DNA from: Aedes albopictus
Lineage: Eukaryota; Arthropoda; Insecta; Diptera; Culicidae
Direction of reading: 5' to 3'
Assembly: GCF_035046485.1 (NCBI RefSeq)
Contig: NC_085137.1
Coordinates: 450,050,980 to 450,114,979 of the forward strand
Length of the DNA stretch: 64,000 bases
A program made the translations under genes and the position numbers. Under the pieces are notes generated by a model, which saw only the letters and a list, made by a program, of their open reading frames with translations, ran no database searches and had not been told where the DNA came from. Positions 22,903-34,900 of the stretch are shown here, in pieces. Position 1 is the first letter of the stretch. The number at the start of each line of letters is the position of its first letter.

Positions 22903-25900
22903 GTGATCATGCGTGCTGTTCATCATCGGTGCCAACAGTCAGTCAGTGCCTGGAAGAAGCGCCAATTTCTTCACACAGCATCAGCCGCCAGCCAGCAATG
23001 GTGTCGCTGTGCCGATGACGCCGAGAATGTGGCGACTGACTGATAGTGCCCTGCTATCTGTGTCACATCTTCTGGAAGACACTCGGCAGATGGTGGAGGC
23101 TGTCCGTAGCTTCGCGCAGTAGCTTTTTGTCAACGAATCCAGTCGGAAGTCGTCGTCTGTTTGTTTTAGTGAATTATTTCGGCCAGCGAAGAAGTTTTCC
23201 TTAGGGAATAGTCGGGAACGTCGGTTTTAGTGGGTGTAGTACTACCGAAAATGATGTAATTACTCATAGTTTTTGAATAAGAGTAAGACCACGTGTCACG
23301 AAGTGCATTGTTCCCAAGTGTCCTCAATAGCTGCTCGAGTTCTGTTTGTGTTTACATCTCAAACATTCCAAATGGGAATTGTAACTGCGAACGTTGGGAG
23401 AACTTTGTGCTTGAGAGTTCATTCTTTCCCTTTCTCTCCAAATTGTAAACTTAATCTTGTACAGTAATCGGGTGACAAAATGACCACTCTCAGCAAATTA
23501 TGCGAAAATGTATGAATTGCTCCAAATCCTACAAAACCATTTAGTAACTAAAGTACTAAAAGTAGTCAACAAAATAACGATTATTAAACAAATACATGAA
23601 ATTATACTTTTGGCACGTGGCTGGGTTTTATCAATCATACACAGATCGAAAAAAGAGTGTAAAGTTCTGTGACATATGATGCACATAATTGGAGCGTGGG
23701 ATATCACAGAAGCTTACATGACATATCATGTAAAATTCATGAAACATCATGTAAACTTCCATTATATGTCATGTAATTCAGCATGACTCTGAGTTTTTAC
23801 ATGACATATAACGTAAATTTACATGATATATCATGTAAACCGTCAAATCACTAACTTTACATTACTAAAATTAAGTTTACATGACGTGTAAATGTCATTA
23901 TTTTTATCTGTGTAGAAATATGATTAAACGTGTGTATCAGTTCATCCGCAAAAATAGCACATCAACACATCAATGTGTTGATGCATACATTACGGCGTAT
24001 TGGTTGATGACATTACCTGACACTAGATGGAGTTAACGAACATTAAAAGTGCTTTAAGTTTTTTTTCTCGTAATGCTTGCGCAAGAGATGTCGACCAGAT
24101 AATGGTATCGTTCTCATCTTAGAATTGTAAAAAATACGGCGCCGTTTGTTTTGGGACAAGCATAAACAACGTAAGATTGTACCTCAGAATGATCAACATA
24201 CCCTCATCTTACGGTACTACAAACTGAAGTTACATCCGCACACTGGCAATGAACGTCATCGGTTCTCTCTTTTCTACACCGAGAGTTGCATTCACGGCCA
24301 TTACCTTATCGCCGAACGATGGTTTTGAAATGCACTGAACCCATGCAAGAATCAATAATTACAAATTACGACGTTACTTGAGCGTATCGCCTGCCTGCCT
24401 GTCACGGTCGAGAGTGCTAACCAACGATCCTTTCATTCTTCCCGTAGATTTTTCATCGAGAACTACTCGCACGTAGACGACGATGACGAGCTGTACCTGA
24501 ACTACGACTGGTCGTCCGATTCGATGTCGATCAAAAGCAATATGAGGTAAGTTTTGGATGTTCTAACATCTGTTCGTTTATCCGGATGATCACATTTGAA
24601 CACCATTTTAGCAACGCTAGCCAATATCCGGATTCGGACGGGAGTGGAGAGAGGCTGTCGTTGGCCTACGAGAAACTGTCCAAGATTCCACGTAAAATCG
24701 CGGAAAAGTTCTCCAAGACGACGACCATCCTGGATCTGAGCTACAACGATATCAAGTAAGTCGAGTTGAGATTATTTAAAGCGTACTTTTGTATGAAGTG
24801 ACCAATAGACCTCCACGGATTTACCATCCTTTAAGCTAGTGGCAAATACATATTCAAACTCAAGTCCATAACACACATGTTCTGCATAAGTCTACATAAC
24901 GCTTAGGTGGATAAATTTAGACTTGGTTCTACGCAGACTTATGTAGTACCTCTGTGTTGGTTGAGAAGGTGGCACAATCTTAGACAATTCGCTCAACTTT
25001 TCAAAACGACCTATCCAACAAAGAGAGCACTCCTTGTTTACTTTCTTTTGCGCTAATGAATAAGCCATGCTTCTGCATATACTTTGCATATATCTTTAGT
25101 CAAATACTTATTTTTAAACTTTATTAGAGAACTTGTCAGCCCTCGGTTGGTTCGTTTCTAGTGGCAGATGGATCTAACATAGAGGAACTTTTAGAGATAC
25201 ATAGTGGTAAATTTTTTACAGAGTGTAAGTGAAATGATATTATAAAGGATAGAAGCCACAAGGCTTTGTTAAAAGGCTAAACCCGATATTTTAACAGAGT
25301 ATCATTTCATTGCTGTCATCTTCGGCTGACGTTTTTGCAGTTAATGCTTGTCATCAAAAGTTATAGCGTCCGAAGAGTTTAAAGGTCCTTTGTCGTAGCC
25401 TATTCAAGGGACTTCAACTTTTTCCAGTCGATTCTTGATTTAAATTGTAGAGATCAGCTTTGTGTTCTGGAAACATATCAAGGCTGCCTCCGTCGTTGAG
25501 TCGTTACTTAGAGTTGTGTCGATGTCTCTCAATCCTTGTAGTGTCCAACGTAGTGCCAATGTCTCACAGACATACAACATGTGCTCCACGATGTTACGAG
25601 TTCCTCATGAATCACATACTTTTCGAAGGTTGGCACCTCCTTCCATGTTATGTGAAGCCTTCTTGTGTCAGGTCCTGAGACGAGGTAGCACTAGTTACTC
25701 TTTCAGATCGATTCTGTCTTCCCAGGGAATTGTGTTACCCTTTACTTTCCGAGTAAGTAAGGTACAATCTGTCTATCACTCTTTGGACCATGCTTCTCTT
25801 ACCACAGTTTTCAACCAGAAATTTACATCAAGGTTTGTACTGCTATATGCTCGGTTGCCTTCTGTTGCATTTCTGCGGTGTTAAATACCCAGAATTTTCA

Positions 25901-28900
25901 ACTTTATTACGACGGTCTCCAAAGAACCCAAATAAAATCTCAATTCCTCATCATTTCAAAGATTATGTATTTGAGAAATTCGCCCAGGGATTACTTCAGA
26001 AATTCCTCTGGATATTTATTCAGCAATTTCTCTAGGCAAACGTTTGCAGCATGTATTGGGGATTCTTTAAGAAAATCTACCAAAAAAATTTCCAGGAATT
26101 AAAAATTTTTCTGAAAAAAAAACTTTCGGAAATTTGTTTGCGTATTCGACCAAAAATCCTCTTACAATTCATTCGGAAATTTTCTTTAAGAATTTATTTA
26201 TAAATTCCTCCTCTTTTACAAATTGCACAAATAATCCTTCCAAAGCATCTCAAATGATTTACTTCTGAAAATTCTCATTTTTTTCAAAGAAAAAAATATC
26301 TATGAATGTGAGCAGAATTACTCCAGTGATTTTTTTAATAAAACTTTCAGCGATGCCTTCAGAAACTATTCCAGAGTTTTTTTTTCAGAAAATGTTTCAA
26401 AAGATCCTTCATAAATTTGTACTGGGGTTACTTTGGAAATTCTTCCAAGGATTTCACCAAAAATTCCCCAGTAACTTTCAATTTCTCCAGAAATTCCACT
26501 AGGGATTCCTCCACAAGTTTCACAATTTATGTCAGGAAATCTTCTTGAGATTATTTTAGGGACTGAAAAAAAGTTATTAAAAAAATGTGAGATCAATTCT
26601 GGAATTTAATGCAGGGATTTCTATACTGCCCTAGGGGTTACTTCAAAAAAAATTTGAGGGATACTTTCAGCAAATATCCCATGGCTTTCATTACAAATTC
26701 GAACAATAATTCAGTCAGAAATATCTCCACACAGAAAGGAATTCTGAAAATTACACTTCACGTAAATATTAGAACGCTTAAATTTCCATTTTATTCGATT
26801 CGATTGTACATAAAAGAATATCTTGCACGCAAAATTGTAAGCAAGCTCCATACTGCAGACAACCTGTAATTTTACAATTCGACGGAGAATTGTGTGGAAA
26901 GCGATGGAGGTCAATTTGTTACAGCGAACTCGATGTAACAATTTTAAACTGTGCAGATTTAATCCAGAGATTTCTTTACAAATTTCTCCAAGAATTACTT
27001 TGAAAAAACTTCCACAGATTTTTCGACAGTTCTTTCATTGACCCTTGCTGAAATCCATCCCAGGATTCTATTAAAAAAAAATTTTTTTTTAATACACTCC
27101 GCTGACCCCCATACCAAATATCTCGCGCAGAGAGCAATCTGGTGATAGACACTTACTAAATTAGAATTAGAAACAAAAAACGCGGGACTTAGTACATATC
27201 ACAAAGGATATAAGGTGAAATCCCTGTGGAACATAGTTCCTTTGAAGGGGTTCACACTAAAAACGAATAACGATAAAAGCTAACAACTAACGTTCTTTTA
27301 AATGAGTGAGTCTTTATGAGGCAGATAATTATTTAACTACTGGTATTTACAATTTAAAAAATAATAAATAAATAAAATAAAATAAAAATGAGAATGCACG
27401 AAAAAACTAGCAGAACCAGAAAAACCTGCATACAAATAAAAATGAAGAAGGTTGACATGATTAAAGAAGATATTCATTTACACTCTGTGTTATGTACTGC
27501 TTTAGTTTGCTTTTAAAGAATAAACTATTTTGTATTATTTTTAAATCGTTGGGAAGTATATTAAACTTGGATGGACCGTAATTTTGAATACGTACAAGAC
27601 CCATGTTTGTCGACGCTTTGCTTCGCAACAACTCATTTGCATGCCTAGTGTTCTGTACAGCACCTCTGGCTGAAAAAAAACAATACTATGGTGAAAACTG
27701 CGGTTGTATAAAGTGTTATGGACGTACATGAGTGTTTGGGAATCGCGCAAACCCATGATGGGTATAATTTTATGACGGGAACTAGAGTAGAGCAAAACCG
27801 GTCGAATACAAGTTTACAATCTTTCACGAGTTCCGCAAAAAATCTCCCAGGGATTCTTAAAAAATCTACCAGGGACTCCTTTGAAAACTTAGAAAAATCA
27901 TCAAGGAAATCCCAAAGAAATTCAGCCAGATTTTTTTTTCACAAAATCTTCTAGGGATTTCTTTGAACTTTAGAATATCCTTCAGAAATTTCTTCAAGAA
28001 CTTCTTAAAAAAGTTTAGCAATAGCTTCCGAAAATGTTGCATGGGAAATATTTCAAGAGTTCCTTTCAAAATGGAGGAATCAAAAATTTTTCAAAGCATC
28101 AAAACCTTCAATGAACATTTTTAAAAAATAATCAAGGATTTTTTTAGAAAATGATTCACGGATACAATAAAAATCAGAAATTAAGAACTCCTACAAGATA
28201 TTTTTTATGGAATTTCTCAAGATTTCTTAACATTCCTTAAGATATGCATTCAAGACATTTCTCTTCCAGAGATTTCTCCAGAGATTTCTTAAGAAAGACT
28301 TTTTTTCTATAGTGTCTTTTAGAGATTCTTAGAAGGGATTCTTTTCCTCAAGCGTACCTCTTGAAATTTCTCTATGGATTCCTCCTGGAATTAAATAAAA
28401 CATTGTTTAGGATTTTTGTTAGGGGATTTTCTCCAGGATGTTTATTTTTTCAAAAATATTTCACCAGATGATTCCAAGTGTTTCTTCAGGTATTCCTCCT
28501 GGAATTTCTTCAGAAAATCCAATTCCTGTTTTTTTTTCAGAAATTCTTTCAGGAATTCATTGTCATTGCTAAGGGATCTGTAAAAAATATCGCTAGAGAA
28601 TTACCCCATGTACTCCGCTCTTCGTGATTATCGACCAAGCGAAAGATATTAATAAAAAAATAAGTCAGAAAGGAAAGTATGATATTAAGGTAAACATATA
28701 AAACTAAGTGTGTCATGAGGTATGCTTTGTTGGCGCAATTATGGGTGCTTTACACAACAATGTACACGGAACCACCAAACTACCCAAAATTGAGTTCTTT
28801 TGACGCAATCCCATAGTTCCGCCCAATAAGCCAAATTTGAGTAAATCGATTAAACTCACACTAGGTAAATTGCCTTTACCTCCAGCAAAAAAATATACTT

Positions 28901-31900
28901 AAGAGTAGGTAAATTCAACCCAAGACCCCCCCTCATTCAACCCAAATTTGAGTATACCTACATTTACTCAAAATTGGCTTATTGGGCTCAAGGACCCCCA
29001 TTGGGTAGACGCATCTCTGTTTGTTTTTGACAACATCGGTGGGAGAAAGAGGGAAAACAACCTAATTTTGGGTAACTAGTATATTCGATATACTCAGCTT
29101 TGAGTAAAATCGACCCAAAAATTAGGTAGTTTGATTTCTCCGTGTACAGTCCATTTTACGAGCCGATTTTATGAATGAAATTTTGACAGGAGGTAGCGTC
29201 CTAACCTGTGAAAATCAATATCATCATCAACATTGTTGTCACTTTGTAAAATGGCTCATTGATATGAAGTGCTCCCCTGCATTTCAAGTAATCATAATAC
29301 AAACTACAAGTTCTAAACTGAGGCCGTAACAAATATTTATTTCACTTTTTGTTCCTTCACGCTTTGGCTGGTCCAAGGGTGACAAAAATGAAGTATATTC
29401 ACTTGGTTATTTGATTAAGAGATTTTTCTTCTAGTGATAAACTGAGATGAGACTCGCGAGACGGTTTTCTTTTTCTCCAGTTTGTTATGTTTTTCTCTTC
29501 CTATCTGGCCGGGGTTCTGCTAAACCGAACTAAGCGCCAAAAAGCTTATCCCGAGATAATTAAGTTTAAAGTTCAACAACTCACAAATAAACAACAGCTG
29601 AGATAATTTGAAACTTTTCCGCACACATGTAGCTTACAAGCCTTTATTAACCATCAGAGATGAAGAATACATGTAAATTATTTGAAATCATTGATATACA
29701 TTGGGGACCCGATTTTGTCAGCCCCCGATTTTGTCTACCCCCGATTTTGTCTACCCCCGATTTTGTCAGCTTTTTGACCCGATTTTGTCAGCTTTTTTTG
29801 AAGTAAAAAATAAATTTGTATTTCATTCGAAATTTTCATTTTGTAATCATTATTAATGCAGTTGATGTTTTTAGGCGTCATAGAAAAATTACGCAATGAA
29901 CAAAACTCGTATAACTTTTGAAAATGGCCAAACTTTTTTTGCAAACTAACACATTGAGGCAATTATAGTACCCAACCCTCGCCAATGTTTTAAACTAATA
30001 TTGTTTTAAATTGCTAAAAGATTCCAGCTCTCTCTCTTCTTGGCGTAACGTTCCAACTGGGACACAGCCTGCTCCTCGGCAGTATTTTATGAGAACTTTT
30101 ACAATTTTTAACTGAGATCCCCCACAGCCAATGTTTATTTTGCATTCTTACATATATCGTGTGGTAGTCATGAAGATATATAAGGTAGTTAAGGAAATCA
30201 AACTCCTCAGCATGGCTTTGCTGATTGCACATACGCTTACCTAATCGGCTATATGGACTTAAAGACTATTCTTCCTAATTTCCTCTGGAACAGAACAAAC
30301 AATAAACGCTGCCTGTTGTTGTGATTACAAGTCAATCCATTTACTTCTTTCCGGCATCTCTGGGATTCCTCTAGGTTTACTTGTTTGAATTGATCCAGAT
30401 AGGCTAACATTTGAAAAGGGCGAAACAACCATTTCGAATTTTTACTTCTCCTTTCCTTCTGAGCACATGGCCCATTTTTCATGTAAACTCTGACCAGTAA
30501 CAGATAGAGCAGACTCCTTTCTATCTGATAACGGGATAAGTTTGCATAAATAAATTAAAATACGCCTAGACGAGGTGGAAGAAGTTGAGACATGCAATGG
30601 TTGTTCCGCCCTTTCTTACATGTTGGTTTAGATTTATTATGAGATTTGTATTGTAGATTTCCTGCTTGGATTGCTTAAAAAATTGCTGTGGGAATTGTAT
30701 TAATTAGAAACCCTTAAGGAATTCGAGATGGGATTCCCCCAAAAATTCTTGCTGCGATTCCTTCAAGAACTTTTGCGTGGTTTCTTGTAAGAATTTTTGC
30801 TGGTATTTCACCAAGAATTCCGCCGGAAATTTTTGAAGGAATTCTTCCGGGAATTTTATAACGATTCATTCAAGTGTGTCTCTTTAAGATGTTCTCATGC
30901 ATTCCTCATGTGATTTCCCCAAAAGCTTTTCTTGAGACTTGTTCTGGAACTCCTGCTAGGGTTCCTCCAAAAGTTTTGCTGATATTCTGACAGCATTTTT
31001 TCTCAAAAGTTTTCTACATGAACTCCTACAGTGATCTAACCAGGGGTTTCTCAAAGGATTTCTCCAATAATTCCTCCTACAATTGCTACGTGGATTTATC
31101 CAGGGAGTTCCCTAGCGATTCTAGCAAGACATCCTGCTGGCTTTTCTCCATACATATCTTTTTTGGATAGTCCTGGAATTTCTGCTGGAGTTCCTCCAAG
31201 AAATTTTCTGGGAATTTCTAAAGAACCTTTTCAGATATTTCCCTAAAAATTATTCATGCATTCTTCCTATGATCCAGGTTGACGAACTCTTGTTGAGATT
31301 CCTTCAGAAATTCTTGCTGGTATTCCTGTAGGACTTTATCCAGTAATTTCTACAGGAACTCCTGTAGCGATGTATTCAGAGAATTCTGTAGATACTATTG
31401 CAATAATTTCTATATGAATTACTGCGTACTTTAGTCCATGAATAAATCTACGGAAGGCACAAATTTCCCAAATGGAAGAGAACGTGCCCCTGGAGCCAAC
31501 CTACTGATGAATAAATCTAGAGATTTTCCTAGGATTTTTTTTCAAGAATGCCTCTTAGGATTCCTTCAGGGATCCTCCTAAGAATTTCGTAAAATGTTCC
31601 TCTATTAATGCCTTCAGTAATTACTCATACAAGAATCCCAGTTTCCCGATTGGGCATCCTCTATGGATTTCCCGGGGGTCCCGCTTCAGATTTTTCCAGG
31701 GTTACCTCTTGGTATTTCTTTACGAAAATCCCTTGGTATTGCTTCTGAAATTCCTTTAGAAAATTTTGTTGGAAACTCTTCTGGAATTCATGCTAGAATT
31801 TAACAATTCATTTCTGCAATGGTTTCTCCTTAGACTACTCCAGATACATCCCCAGTACTTTTTCCAGGAATTCCTCCATGGATTTCTCAAGGAGATTTCT

Positions 31901-34900
31901 TCAAAGATTGCAATAGGGATTCTTTCAATGACTTTTCAGAGAATGCTAAAGAAATGCCTCTAGAGATTTCTACGGAGATTGCAGTAACGATTCTTTCAGA
32001 AATTACTTAAGGGATTTATCCGGAGCTCATGTAAAGGTTTTTGCAGAAACTACTTTTGGGATCCCTTCGGGAATGTCTTGAGGGTTACGTTCCGTATATC
32101 CACGGGTAGTTTCTCTAAAAATTTCCCCGAACATTTCTTCATAGATTTCTCCAGAGATTCATTAGAGATAAGGCTCTGGAAATTAAAGTGGAAAGGCAGT
32201 GGAAACGTAGCCAATTGGGTTGTTTAGTGATTAAAATATTGCTATTTTCTATAGCCTAATCGAAAGAGCTTATTTTTCTGAGTATAAAGTGATTTTATTG
32301 GATTCCAATACCTTTGGTTTGATGGTTTAATTAACAAAACAGTTTTTATTTTCGTGGATAGAATGACAGTTCAATCGATTAAGTGACAGTTCGACCCGAA
32401 CAAAAAAAATTCCCCATACAAACTTTAAATGGATTTTAAAAATAGTTCCCGGAGTCCAAAAATTATGAAATTTTGGATTTCGACTAATTTTTGGGCGGAG
32501 AATCCGATTATGGAATAATCCGGATACCCCTAAAGAACCCAATTCGGACAGTATGAGTGTCTATACTTGTCAATCAGATGTTGGTTCTTTTTCATTCGTT
32601 GACAGCTAAAGTTAGATGTTATGATTTAAACTGCGCTAATCAGTGTCAACCGTCTTCTGTAGACCACAATTGTAAAAGCTAGGAGAAGGCAGTGTTCCAG
32701 TAGGGATGTTATGACAAGAAGTAAAAGAAATAAAAGATTTAATAGTTCTGCTGTAAAAAAGTACTGAATGTTAACTTTGTCAAATAACATTATTTCTGTG
32801 CCCTAACACCCTTTCGATTTTTTTTACCACAAATGATTCGTTCAAATATTACGTAACGCAAAATTTGGCAATTTTAGACCCTATCCCTCCACCGCGTAAC
32901 TATTTTGAAAGAGAAATTTTAAAATTTTGTATGAAGCGTAACACAGGGGGGGGGCCTCATTGGCGTTACGTAATAATTGAACGAACCCAAAGCAGACCCT
33001 CCACACCTATCTCCGTCTCTGACGTGCTCAGAATAATTTTTCATGAATAAAAAAATGATTTTAAAAAATGTCCCGATTTTGTCAGCCCAAAATGCTACCA
33101 GGGGCTGACAAAATCGGGTCCTTACTGTAATTACATTTAATTTTTCAGTACTTTGCACTCAGTTCACTCTGGCTGAACAAAAACATTGGAATATGGTATA
33201 TAGTTCAGTGTGGCTGACTGTGTTTCTTTGTTTCAGAGAAAACCAGTCGGATTGTGAAAAAAAAATCTCGATTTTTCATCGTCTGAAGTTGAAGTCGATA
33301 TCACTCACAATCCTTAACATGAATCAGAGAGGACGCGTATAGTATAGTAGCACGGAGGTCTCAAAATAGTTTGAAATATGTACGGCGGAAGCCCTCCCAG
33401 CTCAGCAATTGCCACCCATGTTTTTTTTTTCATAGGCCATGCATTGTGCAGGCACAGAGCAAGAGTGATTATGTCAAATGATGTCCTTGCATGTCCTGAG
33501 GTCCTGAAATGTGAAAGTGGAGCAATTTGTGTACTTCAAATGTATGCTGGTCGAAGAAAACCATAAAAATGTTCTGCCAAAGTGAACCAAGCCAAGACAA
33601 AACAAATTTCAAAAATACGAAAGAGATTCAAACTTGAATCAATTGAGTGATAACCAAGCGCGTTACCTCTAGGTCATTTTACCTAGCTGAAGGTCAGTCG
33701 TTAAGTCAGAATCAAGTTCTAAACATTCTTCTCAAGGATGGTTTTCGTGAAAACGCCATTTTTCGATCAGCCAAAGCGAACCAAGTGTTTGATTTTTTTT
33801 CAACCTTTATTATTATTATTATTATTATCCTTGTTGTTCAATGACGGCTTCTGTGTTAAAGTATCAGTATAAGGTGTATCGACATAATGCATGTAGTCAA
33901 AACCAGTTGATTTTTGAATTGTTGAGAATAAAATGATTCTAAAATACAGTGGTTTTGGTTCACTCTGGCTGAATGTGATTTGGAAAAATGGCGATCAGGT
34001 TCATCGACATATAATTGGATCCTCCAACACCCGTATTTCTAATTACGTGTTCAATTCTCTCACAAATTGTTACTATGAGTCGGCTAGAAGTTAGAAATCT
34101 GACGGCGATAAGGAAATTTGAAATGTTCATCATCTAGATTAATACTAAAATATTTCGCTGATTCTATGAAATGGTTTACAGTTCACTCTGGCTGGGTGCA
34201 ATTTCATTTTTTGTATGTTCTGCCGAACAGAAATTTTGAATTTACTCCACGAAGAACTGTAAGAATTACTGGATTTTTACACTGAAGGTAGATCAACGTA
34301 TTCTTCATCCATGGTTAAGAAAACTCATTTTTTCAAAAAATGATCTTTGGTTCGGTTTAGCAGAACCCCGACCATCTGTGTTGACATTATGTTTTGGGCT
34401 GGTGGTTCAAACACGTAAGTGACCGCATCATCTCACATGCAGTGTGACTGAATCCCATTCACACACAAAATCATGTTGAGGTGAAATTTTGCATCGCCAA
34501 CAATCGCCAAGCAAAGTAATCATTGAAATATTTTGTTTTCAATTTATTTTTGGCAGCACAGGAGAAGAAGAAGCTGCTCGGAGTGAATTTTGGCTTCAGT
34601 ATTTATCTCGGATAGCAATACGTAATCAAACGGGCTACAACTGACAGCTGCATTTGAGCTACACTTGACGTTGCTTTTTTTTCCTCTTCGCGAGTCTCGT
34701 CTCAGGTGATAAAATTTATTTAATAATCCAAACTCAAGTATAGCTTTACAAAGATAGAAAAAATATCGTTTATTCCTCGGATTTTTTTTAAATTTCTTTG
34801 TATTTGTGAAATTTGTATCAGCCTGATTGGATATTAAAAATTTCACCATAAAAATACGTACATAAAATCGAAGGTCCACTAAATCGAGGTATACCTGTAT

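Larger units (their letters stand above)
29699..33127. mobile_element. Pogo/mariner-like non-autonomous element, 3.4 kb
   Basis: The left end is CATTGGGGACCCGATTTTGT and the right end, read inward, is CAGTAAGGACCCGATTTTGT, both continuing CAGCCCC. TA lies immediately outside both ends (29697-29698 and 33128-33129), as expected for Tc1/mariner/pogo insertions. The left end repeats CCCCGATTTTGTC about five times (29709-29795). No transposase was found. The interior holds a Feilai-type SINE, minisatellite, a dispersed repeat and a MITE. Confidence 0.7.
29420..34720. mobile_element. Possible outer composite element with inverted ends
   Basis: GGGGTTCTGCTAAACCGAAC at about 29513 is the reverse complement of GTTCGGTTTAGCAGAACCCC at about 34351. 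GATGAGACTCGCGAGAC at about 29447 faces CGCGAGTCTCGTCTC at about 34690. The spacing differs between ends (about 60 bp against 330 bp). I read this as an old element later invaded by the 29699-33127 pogo-like element. Confidence 0.4.

Noticed and set aside
25460..25884. 140-residue frame in the last intron
   Set aside because: No recognisable motif and an overlapping open frame on the same strand. It is not supported as a gene.
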